Positions 12,501 through 27,500 are shown, numbered from the stretch's first letter. The stretch is DNA of 64,000 nt from Uloborus plumipes (GCA_038373865.1 JAXGGA010006492.1:1-64000), one strand, 5' to 3'. Program-made: numbers and translations. The notes: generated from the letters alone by a model not told the origin.

Positions 12501-15500
12501 AGTGATCATTCAAGTGACATCAAAAGCATAAAAACGGAACATAAAATAATTTTTTGGGGTGAATTTTTTTACAATTGCATTTCAAAAGGTCTATGGTAAA
12601 CATATTATTAATGTCTGTTTCCACAATTAATGCAAAACTAAAATGGAGCGATCGTTTAACATTTAGACTCATAAAAGAACAGTTAATTTTGCTTTAAAAA
12701 ATTTAAAATAATGATCTGAGCAAAAAATAAAGCGAATTTTCATTTATTTGCCTCCTAATAAAGAGTAATTAGCTTGAAAAGTAAGTAAAATTCGATTTTC
12801 ATATCGAATGCAGAGATTTTTTTCAAAATGAAAACATCATAAATATAAAAACGATTTTTAATAATTTATTAAAGTCAAAAATTTTAGAGCTGCATTTCAT
12901 CAGGTTTATATGATGAATGTCATTAATAATCACCGACATATTCGCCAAAAATTCGGAGGAAAAAATACGGTCGGGAAACATAGCAAAACAAACAATACCA
13001 GACTTCTAATATTAACAGACGCAAAAATACAATAATTCCTGAATTAACTAAAACACCACCCTTGTAAGCATTAAAAAATAAATAAATGAAATAAAAAAAA
13101 AACAGATAATTTTCTGCCAAAATAAGGTCAAGACATCGCACCAAAGACGTCAGATGGAGATAATTTTAATTTTAAATAGTAGCTGATTGCTCTACCCAGA
13201 AGCAATCCCATTTTTTCTCCAACCCTAGCTATCTGTTTGCAGTTCTAAGTTCATTCGGCTGATAATTGCTATTATTATTATTTCCTTTATGTTTAAGTCC
13301 ATAGCAGGGAGAAAAATCCTTACTCTGCACTTCCAGAGAAATCTATAACAGCAACATCACAGCAAGCCTCTTTGATTTGCATATAATAAAACAAACAAGC
13401 AGAACCCTTAAAGCAAAACAACTACCTTTTTTAAGTTGTTAATTTCTTTAAAGAACCAACAAAAGTGCTACATTTACACTAAAGATTTTTGCTTGCCGAG
13501 CATCGCAGGCAGCAGAAGTGCGACTTTTTTTTTCCACAAAGTTAGCGGATAAGCGATTCCCTTCTTTAACTTCCGAAAAGGCCCAAAAGTTATGGGCTTT
13601 TACACAGAAATATGCTATGCATTATTTTGATTTCAGATTTGCTTTTTGAATGAATCGTGTGAAATGCACGTTTGTTTGATTAGCATTTTGTGAAGGGTCC
13701 GTTTTGCTTGATCGTATTTTTGTGAAGGGTCCGTTTTGCTCGATAGTATTTTTGTGAAAGGTCCGTTTTGCTTGATCGTATTTTTGTGAAGGGTCCGTTA
13801 ACGGACCCGAATTTCCTCTGGCCAGACCCCTGCTTCCGGCCGCCTCCTCTCGTTACACGGGGTATAGATACAAACGACGCCACTTACGTGCTTTGTTTCG
13901 AGAGGATGTTTTCGCCCTGTGAAGATTAATTCACCGCAGAATGAAAGCAAGCTGTCGGTTTGAATCCGAGTCGGCATCACTGCCACCGTGACGTCGTACG
14001 TCGTGTGTATTTCGGAGCACGGGGAATGTTCTAGAATGATCTCGTTTTCGAAGATCGCTGAGCGGGACATGCGCTGTAAACAAGAATATGTGAAGTGCTT
14101 TTCCTCTTAAAAGCGGCGTGGGATGCATGCTGAACGAGTCACTTGGTTTTTTTTTCGTTTTGTGGCTCCTGCCGGTCGGCTTCAGTACTCACTCGTGGCA
14201 ACTTGGCTTTTTAATTATTTTGATATTTTAGCATTCTTGTGTTGTTTTTAACCCTTGAGATTTTTTTTCATTTATTTATTGTTGCCCTATTTCTTTAAAG
14301 CCACTTGCTTCATTTTTTGCTGCTCATGTTCTTTGTCCAGGAGTCGAAAACGATCCCTCTTGCCAATTCCATACATGTGTTTATTCAGCTAATTCTCGGA
14401 AATCGGCCAATTTGATTGGCAAAACATAGTTTTGTCCTTCTAAGGATCTGCCTTATAAAATTTCCCCATCCGCTCTAAAATGTTCATTCCATTCACGATC
14501 TCTAGACGAAGATCATGGGAGGCGACGGCGATCTACCCAGCTTTTTAAAAGGGAGCATTCTTCGCTATCTTGGTTTTGATTGGTAAAATAAAATATGAAA
14601 CAAAATAAAGCAGTTAGAGAAACCAAAATGATAAAAGTTAAAAATGAAGAAATATGTTAAAATTTTTTACTAAATGCATTTAATAGCACTTTTGCCCGTC
14701 AAACCAACCAGTCACAACATGTCAAATGTTTTCAGCCAAATTGTTTTGAAAGTAATCACATGTATGCAATTCTGCTGGCTGCGACTCCATTCTGAACTCT
14801 GTCGATGCATTCCTTTCCAGGCACGTACCCTCCGCCCAAGGCCTGTGCGACCCTGGTGTGCCACGAGGACAACCTGGTCCTGTTCGGGGGATGGACCCAC
14901 ACCGCGCCCTACCCCGTGCACCAGGTACGTTTATGCAAATACAAATGTTGCGACCAGCAACCGGCTCTGGGCTGGTGCTAGTCAAATGATAGATCCCAAT
15001 GAAGATCAATGGCCCTCTTAACCTTTTGGATCCGGGCTGTTCATATAGAAATTTTTCTTTCGACCCAGGTAGTACGACAGTCGAACCACAGATTTCTTTT
15101 CCATTGAAAAGAGAAGGTATAAACTGTCGTACCGGAAAAAATCCCCGGCTCCAAAGGGTTCGAGGGAAAATCTCAACCCCTGTCCTCTAAAGAAAAGAGA
15201 CTTATGATACAACATGTGTACCGCCCGGTTCCTAAAGGTTAAAGCTATCCACCCCCTCGCTCCTCACCGCCTCTTCCGGCAAACTGTCCCCAGTTCCCAC
15301 TACCCTGCTAAAATACTCCTTTTTCCGAATTTACAGGTTAACCTGTGAGATTTAAATAGCTCGAAGCAACGACCCCCGGTTTTGTTTCTGTGCAAAAATC
15401 TAACGCTAACGTTGTTCATTTTGATAAATTTAAACAACTGAATCATGTCCCCTCTTATTCCCCCATGCTCGAAACTATACGTATTAAGCATTCTAAGTCT

Positions 15501-18500
15501 GGAATCATAGTCTATATCAGAAAACCATTTACTAACCTTGTGGCCCTTCTTTGTAACCTTTTCAATGAATTAATATCTTAAAATGAATATTTTAAATTTA
15601 TGAGTGTGATATGGCCAAATACCCCAAATGTTCGGCCACCAAATAATTAACCCCTGTTTGTATGAAAACAAAGACCAAGTTACATTTGAAGTATAGTTTT
15701 GTTATTAATTGCAGTGCTCACCACTAATAAAATCACTGGATTATAAAATCAGTTGGGTCATTCCATGTCAAGTGATCCAAGGTTTTTTACCTTACACTTT
15801 TGTATTTTTTTCAAATTTGGCTCATCAATTGTACCCCTTGAGGTAATCAAAAGTCTCAATTTTTGGATTTTTATCTCTATTATTGTTTCATTTATGAGAC
15901 TTTGAACTTTGGAAAAACCCTCGTTTTTCCATGGATAAGGGAACATAAAAGGGACCATAACTCGGCACCAAATATAGATAGAACGATTTGGTAAATGGCA
16001 TTTTGAAGTACGTTAGTTGTCGCTTAATCTGATATGCACCATGACTACTTTAATAAAAAATTTATTTTTCAAAAAATGAAATTTAAATTTCAAATTTAAA
16101 TTTCTCGAAAAACATATAATGAATTTTTTTCAAAAAATTCTTAACAATTCTTGTGTATTTTATCTATGCTTGTACAAATTTTTAGATTGGGATCTCAATG
16201 GGATCATATTTTTTTGAATTTTCGAATAAAACTGTATAGGAAAAAAAATATATTTTTTAGATTCTATTTATTTAAATACTAAGTTATCTTGCTTGTGATG
16301 GTCTGAAAAGTAGTAAACAAACATGAATATGTTTAAAGTGAGCTGGCAAGAGCTTATAGATTTGTCAGGTTCACCCCCTCACCCCTTCCTCCCCCGCACA
16401 ACCACACTTTTTTAATTCAAAACTGTTCAAAATGTTAAAAAAAACTCTTTGATACAAAATGAATAGTAAACGTATTTAAAGTTGGTAAATGGGTTTCCTT
16501 ATAACTAGACGAAGTATCCCCTCCTCCACCCAAATATACCATTAACGCTGTACTATTATGACATCTAACCTGGGGAATGAATTGACTATTATTTTTACTC
16601 TAGGTAAGTGAGCTAGCATTAACTTATAAATTGGTCAGCTCCCCCTCCCTTCCTTCCCAACCAAACAATTTTTTCCATCAAACTTTCAAATGCTAAAAAA
16701 ATACCTTTTTGATACAAAATGAACAGTAAACTTATTTAAAGTTGGTAAATGGGTTTCCTTGTAACTAGACGAAGTATCCCCCCTTCCCACCTAAATATAC
16801 CATTCACACTATACTAATATGACGTCCAACCTCGGGATTGAATTGAGGATTATTTTCACCCTAGGTACATATATATTGTTTTTCAGACGAGGTGTTTCTT
16901 TTCGATCCAAACTTCAAAGTGTACTTCCATTCAATATCTAAATTTAAACTTATGATTCATTTCATCCCGTCCCCCAGCACCAATCTTCAATTTTGGAGGA
17001 AGAAAAGAGACGGTTCGCCCCAAGATCATAGCAAACAGCAAAATAGCACTGTTTCCTCTTGTTCTCATAATGTTTTCCCATTATTTTCACACAAAACTGA
17101 AAAGAAATCAGTATCAGGTTATATGTCAGTCCCCATCACTGCCTTTCCTTTCTCTTATTGGACAAAGCTCATGAGCTAATAGGAAAGAGTAACAAACAGA
17201 GCAAACGAAAACACCAGACATCAGTAGAGACTAAGGCTTTGAAATGGGGTTAGGCGGTATGATAAAAAAAATAAAAGTTTGGAGCAGGAAGGTAGGAAAA
17301 GGGGAGGAGCAATCTGTACAGAAGTTAAACAACATGAGAAGCTATGATCAAAAAAGCAGTGTTTGTTTAACATATGTATATAGATATATCTTGCTGCATT
17401 ACTTTCCTTTACAACAAAATGAAAAAGAACACAAACAATTAAAAAAAAATAAATAACAGCTGCACACTAGATAATGTGGGAAGATAGTTATGGGGACACA
17501 GACATATGATCTGTAATTTTGATTTATTTTCAGTTTTGTGCGAAAAGAATAGAAAAAACGATGAGAACAAGGAGAAACAGTGCTATTTTGCTGTATGCTA
17601 TGATCTTGGGGCGACCCATTTATTTCCTCCCTTCAAAATTGAAGATTGGTGCTGGGGTAGGAGATGAAATGAATCATAAAGTTAAATTTCAGATATTGAA
17701 TGGAAGTACACTTTGAAGTTTGGATCGAAAAGAAACACCTCGTCTGAAAAACAATATATATGTACCTAGGGTAAAAATAATCCTCAATTCAATCCCGAGG
17801 TTGGACGTCATATTAGTATAGTGTGAATGGTATATTTGGGTGGGGAGGGGGGATACTTCGTCTAGTTACAAGGAAACCCATTTACCAACTTTAAATAAGT
17901 TTACTATTCATTTTGTATCAAAGAGTTTTTTTTTAAAAACATTTTGAACGGTTTTGAAATAAAAAAGTGGTTGTACGGGGAAGGGAGGGGGGGGGGGGAT
18001 GAACCTGACAAATCTATCATGCCAGCTCACTTTAAACATATTCATGTTTATTTACTACTTTTTAGACCATCACAAGCCAGACAACTTAGTATTTAAATAA
18101 ATAGAATCTAAAAAATTTCATTTTTTTCCTATAGTTTTATTCAAAAATTCAAAAAAATATGATCCCATTGAGATCCCAACCTAAAAATTTGTACAAACAT
18201 AGATAAAATACACAAGAATTTTTGAAAATTTTTTGAAAAAAATTCATTATATGTTTTTTGAGAAATTTGAATTTCATTTTTTGAAAAATAAAATTATTAT
18301 CAAATTAGTCATGTTGCATATCAAATTAAGCGACAACTAACGTACATTAAAATGTCATTCACCAAATTGTTCTATCTATATTTGGTGCCGAGTTATGGTC
18401 CCTTTTATGTTCCCTTATCCATGGAAAAACAAGGGTTTTTCCAAAGTTCAAAGTCTCATAAATGAAAAAATAACGGCGATAAAAATCTAAAAATTGAGAC

Positions 18501-21500
18501 TTTTGATTACCTCAAGGGGTACAATTGATGAACCAAAAAAGAAAGAAATACAAAAATGTAAGGTAAAATTTTTCTCAGATTTTGGATCACTTGACGTGGA
18601 ATGACCCAGTTGCTTTATAAAATCAAATCTGGAAGAACAGAAAATCATTACTGTATGTCATGTTACACCCATCCTTTAATAAAATCATTAGCACTGCTTT
18701 ATAAAATCAAGTTTTTGGAGAATATATATTAAAAACAGGAAAGGGACAAGACAAACATGATTTTTCTTGTCTGAAACAAAACCAGAATTTTCTTTCACTT
18801 CAGGATTACAGAGGCTGACAGTTTATGTCATTCAGTTTGAGCAAAAATCGTTTGCTAGAAAAATATGTCTAAATGTCAGGATTTAAGAACGATCTTTACT
18901 TTCAAATTCTGTTTCTCCAACAACACTAAGTCAATATTTTAAAACCCTTGTGTAATTAAAAAATGTACCTTTTAGAAAATAATTTAAATTCAAATTGTAT
19001 TTTAATTAACTTAATATAAAATAAAGATAGTAGCAATTAATTCTTTTTTATTTTGTTTAACTTTAAAACCTTTTCTGCTTGTAATTTCATAGATGCCGGT
19101 TCGTAAGATCAAACATCCTCGGAACAAATGTGATTTTAATGAGCGGCGGGCACTGTAGTTCAATATACTGTGACAAATTTTGTAAATACAGTTGGACCTC
19201 CATATTCCGAAGCAGCAATTTGCTGCAAAAATAATCGATACATAGAAATTTCGATGTATAGAAACGAGTTCAATTTTACTGTTATGACATCCTACAGCAC
19301 TTGAAACTAATTTTAATACGAAACTCCATTTCTAATTTATCAGCAAATAGCATTAAATGAAAGTTACTAATTAAAAAAGAAACACTAAAAATAATTTGTT
19401 GTTTATTACTTTAAAATAAACTGTACACTTGACATCGGCTACGTGATCACGGTTGCATATTTTAGAAAATGAGATCACTCATACTGGAACTGAATGACCA
19501 ATTTCGCGACAAGCTCACCGAAGAAAAGTTTGCATTTGTTTCATCCACTGGAAACTTCATCAGGAACAATTTTCGTGAACTGAAGTCCATTAAGGCATGT
19601 TTCAAGCGCCTGATGGAATCCAATTTTTAGCTTTTCACTGTAGTCTTTTCTGCTGACGTGGAGCAGGACCCTACGTGTGCTTTGGGGGTATCAGTCTATG
19701 TTGATGGACGAGTCCATTTGCGACATTGTGCAGGGTTTTTTTTATCGGATGTCATGTTACGTTTTTGGCGAGTCTGCCTCTTTCGTTTATATTTGTAATG
19801 CATAGTTTTAATTCAAATAAACTAAATGTTTGTAAGAAAAGCAGTCGAAAACTTTGTACAATTAATGAAATTAAAAATACAAGACAATGTGTCCAAAAGT
19901 ACTTATTTTACTCTTTATTTACCTTCACGTTTCTCGCATTCCTGATTCCCTCGAACCATCCTCTTTCTGCACTGACGATGGGGCTTCATTCGTAATAGCC
20001 CCGAAACAGCTAGAGTTTTCAACATTTTATTTGTACTTTTGGACACATTGTCTCGTATTTTCAACTCCGAACTAAATGTCTTTTTCGAAAGGATAGTTCC
20101 CACTCAGAGAGTGGGTAGTTACATGAAGCTAATACTGTGTTGTGTCCCTGCAGGTGTGGCGCGTGTTCAACCAGATCCACCAGTACAACACGGTGAGCAA
20201 CCGCTGGACGTACCTGGTGTCCCCCTCCTACTGCCCCCCCATGGCCGGCCACTCGGCCTCCGTGCACCTCGACCGCCTCATGGTCGTCTTCGGGGGCATC
20301 CAGCGGCAATTGTGCGACGGCCCCTTCCTCAGGTTTGTGCTCCCCCCCTCAGTATTGTCACTCATGGAGAATTGGCGTGATCAGGCTGAGACTGCATGAC
20401 ATTTTATTACAATAGAAGTCTGAATTTTTAGCAACTTGACGTTCATTTAGTTAAAAGATTCTAAAAATGATGTGAGTTCAAGCTCATTAGCTCTTGTGTA
20501 GCATACATGAAAAGTCTTGGAAATTCCTGTTTGAAAAATAGCTTGTTTTCAATGAGCTCAGGTTTGTCTCCTTCCATCATCTTTTTGTTAGTACCACTAG
20601 ACATAACAGATTTTTTCCTATCAAAATATTTATATTAACAAACAAATGTACTTTAGATTCCCAAAAATATTAGGCTTTCAATGTAATAAAATTTTCTGCA
20701 GTCTTCGCCTTATTATGCCAATTCTTCATAAATGACAGAATTTCAAGCTAATTTTTTCATTCTTATTCGAAAAAACACCACTGCGAAAAAAAACTCATTT
20801 CAATGGAGAAAAATCTGTTCTTTCTAATGGTGCCAATGAAAAAACGGTGGAAAGTGACAAATGTGAAATGAGCAAATCGGCTGTGGCTCACATGTCACAG
20901 ATTTCAAAGAAAATTTTTATTTGGGTAACTCATGCATATCTATGGGGAAATGCAAAGTATGAAAGTTTAAAAACTTTTGTTGCTCTGCTATTGACATCAG
21001 AAATTAAGGCTTACGCTAAGCCTAAGTTTTCAGAGTTCATGACAGCCAGTTTGTGACTCTATAACTCCGTAAGTTATAAACATACATTTAAAAAATAAAT
21101 ATTTTACCATTCTTTGGAAAAATCTCTATCAGGAGAGATGAAAGTTAAATTTGTTTGGAGCTTTCATTAATAAGAAGAAGGTAGGTAGAAAGAATAACAG
21201 GCTACTTGCGATAAAACCTGTCATTTCAGTATCTGAGCAAATCTTAATGGAGATTAAAAGAAACTTTTTGGATAGAATGAAAATTAGAAGGAAAAAAAAA
21301 AACTATTATTTCATCCATTTATTGATTATATTATTATTTGTATTTCTTGAGATATAACTTTTGTTCGCAAGATTCCCCCCCCCCCTAAGTTCCACATCAT
21401 ACCTGCAAATTTTTTAGAAATTGAAATTAATGCTAAATACACTTGCTTTCGCTCCATTTAGTCATTTATCTGGTCCTTTGAATTCCTGGAGCTACACATA

Positions 21501-24500
21501 AAATACAAAGAAAATGTTGTTTCTGTCCATTTAATACAAAGCTAAGAAATCAAAAAGGCACTATCGAGCTTCTTCAAGCAAATAGTAGACATAATGGCTG
21601 ATATTCTTGTAAAATTGGAGCAATTTCCAAAGTGTCCTTCATATAAATTTTTATGCCTACTTTAAGGCGAAAACCATCGTTTTACGAAAAATACTTTAGC
21701 TCAAAAAATATTTTAAAAACAAAGGAATTGAAATACAGCTTCAAAAATTAAGGTATTATTTCTGTGAAAGTTAACACGTTGGGAATTAATTTAAATTATG
21801 CAACTGAATTCCTTTTTGCTTGAGAAAAATAATGAAAACCTTCAATTTTGTTGAAAATGAAATATTTTAGGTTTTTACAGTTCAGTTAACAGTTAATTAT
21901 CATGACTTTTAAAAAGTTGCAGTAAGCCAATAAAATGCCCTACTCCAAAAATTACAAATATATGGAGCTTTTATGTGTACATTAACTAGTTAAAAAAATA
22001 CAAGCGTTCAAAAGTGCAACATTTAGCATTCGTATGGAGGATGCTCAAGTAGGCGAAAATAGAAAATTTTAAGCCAAAACCTTTTAGATACTTTTATATA
22101 TGCTCAAAACGAACCTGTGTACAAAATTTTATAAAAATCTATTACCATGCGGCCACTACTTTCTTCTCATTTTTGCTCATTTCACATGGAATGACCCAAA
22201 TCTGAACTACAGTGAGTTGAAAACAGGCAATTTTTCATTCAAATAATTTTGATAGACACCTTCGACGACAATATCTTTTACAAAATCAATATTTAAGCTC
22301 TGCAGCTGCAACCCGTTAAAAACAAGTACTTTGAGTATAGAACTACAAAGTAGGAACTTTTAAATCATGTTGTTAAACATTTATGACAACCTAAAATCTA
22401 GGGAAAAAATTGAGTATCACGTTTTTTTCGCAAGTTTACATGTGTGCTACTCAAAATCTAATAAGCTTATTCCCACAAAAAATGCTGGACCTTATTAACA
22501 TTCAAAAATACTTAAAATTCCAAAACATTTAGGCTTCCAGCGTAATAAAATTTTCTGCAACTTTGGCCTAAACATTGCAATGTGATTTGCGAAGCTGAGG
22601 CGCCATTTTGGATCACATTTTTTGAGGGATCCTAGACCCTCCAGATTTGGACCTAGGAAGCTAAAAATTTGCACGGGTAAGTTTCATTGGTATGCCTATA
22701 CCTCTGTAAAATCGAGTGGGGGACTATATCGTCGGCACCATGCTAAAATTACGAATGTGAAAATAGGCACTGTTCAGGAGAGCCAAAACACTGAATATAA
22801 TTTTCCCCACCTGACGCGTTTGGTTATTTTCAATTTTTAAATTTTTACAGATATCTTTAGGTGTAAAACTATCGTTCGAAGGTATCGTTTTAATTTTAAT
22901 TATTTGCAAAATTATCAATAATAATTGTTTAAAAATATAAGCTACTTTACCAAAATGGACATTTTTGGTCGAAAGTCACTGAATTGAAGGTAAAGTATCG
23001 AATATGAAATTTTAGTGAATATTCGATAGTTTGCAATGAAGTTTCATGGCATTCATTTTCGATACTTTACATCTAGGATCTAGGATACAAAATTGCTATA
23101 AAAATTATAATAATGGATGAAAAAATTTAAAAAAAAAAACGTTTTCTTTACTAAGAAAAACTTTTATTGAACACAAGATAAGATAATAAATCCTTTAAAA
23201 AAATTTTTTTTATTTGTTTAACTGTATAAAGTGTTGAATATCATATTCATAAATATAGACTAACTTAATCGGGCAAAGCTGTGAATTCGTGTAAAAATGA
23301 CATTGGCTTACGACCATCTAACAAATTCATCATTTCACCAGTTGGTAGCTCTTTTTTAGTACTACGGGAAACCATCGAACTTGAAAAACGCGATTTTTCA
23401 CATTCGTTATTTTAGCATGGTGCCGACGATATCACTTTAAGTGAATGGTTATTCTCGTGAGATTCTTCAGAATTTTCGGAGTCGATCCCGGCACGTACCG
23501 TACACCGAGGTCATTTTTGCCATGACATTGACTCCATAAACAAGAAGTCGGTCAATACTATTGGTCATTTTAGTAAAAACAATCTTTCGGAGTCTCAGTC
23601 ATGTTCGGTACCAGGTCCACAATCAGACCTTCGTTTCGGGGTGGGTTGTAATAAACCTATTTCTGGTGATATCTATTAAATCAATAAAATTTGATTATAT
23701 TCTGTTGACTATATCTTGACTATATTCTGTTGATTTTTGTTGTAATGGATGTCAAGAAGGTATTAACATGGGAAGTATTAAAGAAAAAAAAAAGACTCAT
23801 CTTTTCAATGAAGGAAAAAAAATCTGGATAGATGAGTTTACTCATATACGGGCGCTTCTCTGTTAAGTGGTAATTGGCTGTCCGGACTGAGTATTTTAAA
23901 AAATAATAAAGTGTAATAAAGTAATTAATACAAGTAAAGCACTAATACTTTGTGGCCCAATTGTATTTGGAGTGATAACAATTTAATTTTTTTTCTAGAA
24001 ATTATCTAAGGCCAAAAACACAGTCCCCTGGCTGTCCCAATTCCATAGTCTAACTGTTAAAGATAGTACTTCAAGAAACCTATTAACACTACATAAATTT
24101 GGCAATTAATATCTAAAAATAGAATAATGAAGCTATATTTTTCTTATGAAATAAGGTTTAATTACGTATTTCTAAAACTTAAAATTGTCATGTAAACTCT
24201 ATCCGGAGTTTTTTCAAACAGTCCCCTGCAACAATTCAAAGCTCTAATACGAAAAATCTATAACTTTTGCAAATTCTTTTTGGCATGAAGTTTAAAGTAA
24301 TCAGTGTGAATTTGCCGAAATCGCCGAGAACGGTGTTGAAACGCTACCTTGCTTAGTTAGAGAGCCACATTTGTGATAAAAGTATGCATCAGGGTCGTTG
24401 CGAAAACAGTCCTCTGGGAAGTGATTTTATTAATGTCAATTAATTTAATTATAAAACATATTAGTTAGTATGTCCACGATTTGTGCCTAAATTTATAGGT

Positions 24501-27500
24501 AGTCTCGTAACTAATTATGTTCCAACAGTTTTGCAGATATTATGCAACAAAGACCAAAAACGCAGTTACCTGGCACAGTCCCCTGCCTAGTTATACTAGG
24601 CGGGGGACTTACCCCCTATCATGATTTATCAGAAAAACGCAAACTTCAATTGGCCCTCTTTCAAACCAAAGTAATAGTTTCATTTTCCAAGCAATAGTAT
24701 TATAATTATACGAACATTTCAAAAAACCGTGCCCGGACAGATTTCGTGTGAAAATTGACGAGTTTACAGAGAATCGCCCATACGTGCATTAGGGTGATGC
24801 TTAAAAGACCCAAAAATATTTTTTGTTTCTTTTCTCTTGGGTCACCCTCCCATTTTGTTCTGTCTAATAAAAGAAACTTAAACTAATTTTTTGAGAATTT
24901 TTGAGAAAAATTTAAAGATCGCTACTAAAGATTTAAAAAAAAATTCCCAAAAAGTGATTATTTAAAAAATTTTATATTTATTATAAAATTATATTTTTGA
25001 ACATATTAAAAATTAAAATGAAATTTTAAGGTCCATATATGTTATCCAAAGCTAATTTTGTATCATATATGTGTTACAATTTACTTTCGGTATGTGAACA
25101 AACAAGAGGAAAACTAGACATGTATTCATTTTCCTGGAATGTAATTGTTAGTGGTAGTTTTACTATGTGCAAACACGATCATGTGAACCCGAGGGAAAAC
25201 AAAGAAATAAATTTATATTCTACTGTTTATCTTTTGAGACATGCCTTCCTGCAGGAGGAGGCATGTTTTAAAATTCGATATTACCAGGTTTTTGATATCC
25301 TTTTCACGGTGCTTTCCGGCATGTCGGAGAAAACGTGGTTAGAAAAATATACATAATTTCATCCTTCACGGCCGCATTTTTTTAAAATATCAATGTACAG
25401 TTATTCTTATTATTTGGATAAAAAATCTAATTGATTACAAGTTAAAGAAAATTAAATTCAATCAAAATAAAAACTTATAATCCTTGACTAAAAATATTTT
25501 ACAGTCACGTGTAGAGATTAATTCAGCTGTTTAATAAATAGAAAAATAAAAGTATGTCTTTAATTGGAATTGAAAATGTTTTTTGCATAGCAATTGCCAG
25601 TATAATTGCTAGAACCATGCCCGGAAGGGAGGGGTTGTGTGGTTAGATTGGAGTCTTCCTAGCATAAAAATAAAGTGTTAAGTTAGATAAGGTTCATGAT
25701 AATATTAAAAATTACTAATGAAAATTATATTGAATTTTAACATTTTTTATGAAATTTAAAGCCAGGTAGCGACCTCTAAAACTTAATGAAATCCAATAAA
25801 ATTTTAGTTTAACTCCATTTTACACATGAGAGATCAAAAAGGGAGGGTGAACCGTTGAATTTTTTAACTTTCATTTTTAAGCATCACCCTAACGTGCATT
25901 CGAAGGAGTACTTGTGAAACTTCTATCTTACGACACTTATATGATGTGTTAAATATAGAGTTAGGTACTTACAAATTTGAAGTATTTTGGTGTGTTTTTG
26001 TCAGTAAGAATAAAAATTTGAAGGGAATAGTGTATTGTTCAGAAATTATATTTGCAATAATTACAATAAAAAATAATACTGCAGAAAAAACACTTCATTT
26101 GTACAATATTCAATAATTAATTTCATTTTTCAAATGCAGTTTTAAAGTAAAAAGAAAATTAAAACAAAGTAGCAATAATATTTTTTTCAGTGATAAACTA
26201 TGAGCGGTTACTCACTGCTTTATATGAAAAGCATTTTTGTAATAGTTTTGAAAATTTTCGGAGGGGGCTCGAACCCTAAAAACCCACCCCTCACATACGG
26301 CCCCTTTTCGCTCTCGGTGTTTTTCCCAAACGCTTCCCTCCGAACGCTCGTTTGGCTGAAGTAACGCACTTTTTTTTTCTAAACACGCCATCCCTTCGTA
26401 CACATTCAACAATGTTACAGCTAACAAATAACGAGATGACGTAAGTGAACATTTACAAAGGTAAACATTTAATTATGGTATATACAGGAAAAAAATGGCT
26501 AATAATAAATAAATATGTATTTATGTATAAGTGAAACATTTAGAAGTAATGCCCCGGTGTCTCTTCCCGTAGCTCCAACGACACGTGGACCCTGGACCTG
26601 AAGACGCTCAAGTGGCAGAAGCAGGCCACCTCCCCCGTCCAGCCGCCCCCCCGCTACGGACACTCACAGGTGGGGCCATCCACGAGATTCGTCTCGCGTT
26701 CTTCACCTGTCATCTCGCATTTCAGCCAAATACCTCCAGAAGGGGGGGGGGACGAGCCTTTTTCGGGAGGCAGTGAAATCTGAAAAGAGGCAGCACCGAT
26801 TCGAACGATTTCTCGAAGTCCATGCTCGAGAAACGACGTTGTTCGCAAGACGCCTCGACGTGACGTCGCGACTTCTCGCGAAGCCGGACGTGTCTCTCGG
26901 CAACGCCTCCTGAATACTGAATTCCTAGAACGAGTGAATCCTAGTTTAAGGTCCGGCAATAAATTATTAAATCTGGCAACCATTAGATTTGTGGTTTCTA
27001 ATTTAGATTTATGATTTTCTGGCAACCATTTATTAATTCTGCCCACAGTCTGAAAGAAATCGCCAGACCCGGACCCTAAAGTAGGAATTTACCGCCTAGA
27101 ACATTTGCTTCGCTACCGTCGAGATGGGTTCCACTTTAAACGCCACCTTGCGGCAATCCGATCATGCCGTCGTTATTTTTTGATTTGATAAAATTTTTAA
27201 ATTAAAATTCGGAAATGAACCCATCGTTCGTTTTTTGAAGAACTCCGGTAGATGGCAGTGTATCGTGAACCGAGGGCCTTTTGCAGCTATTGGCGATGGA
27301 TCCAAACAATATTCGAATTAAATTTTTTGATTGGTTGATTTTTAAATTTGAATTTCTTAATTCCACTGGTTATCAAAAATGAAGGAAAAATCACAAAAAT
27401 GACAATTACTCAAGAAGTTACTTGTAGATTTTTATGAAACTTGGCCACATTGTACAACACATATAAATGTGTAAAGTAACATAAAAAGAAATTACCAGAA

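Larger units (their letters stand above)
8370..14820 (+). other. FBXO42: FBXO42 intron 2
   Basis: A 6.5-kb intron containing a 141-base tandem duplication (about 8440-8771), a large fold-back element (8834-11462) and an inverted-repeat element (12236-13832). I see no coding exon in 11467-12230 or 13840-14820; the latter has a moderately GC-rich part around 13840-14110 with no recognised content. Confidence 0.7.
14925..20153 (+). other. FBXO42: FBXO42 intron 3
   Basis: A 5.2-kb intron with a piggyBac-type MITE (15022-15238), a large fold-back element (15755-18607), a possible pogo-type end near 19188 (CAGTTGGACCTCCATATT) and a small inverted-repeat element (19875-20061). No coding exon is seen. 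Confidence 0.7.
20333..26572 (+). other. FBXO42: FBXO42 intron 4
   Basis: A 6.2-kb intron. It contains a possible GGGTCATTCC right end at 22197, a MITE of the TATCGTCGGCACC family (22728-23430), repeated CAGTCCCCTG motifs (24020-24610) and a hAT-type element (24790-25891). Elsewhere it is AT-rich DNA without recognisable genes. Confidence 0.7.

Noticed and set aside
19188..19720. pogo/Tigger-like element starting CAGTTGGACCTCCATATT
   Set aside because: The left end looks right and follows TA, but no right end or transposase motif could be located.
25039..25356. 105-codon open frame in the hAT-type element at 24790-25891
   Set aside because: It lacks hAT transposase motifs such as the dimerisation region, so it is not called as a protein.
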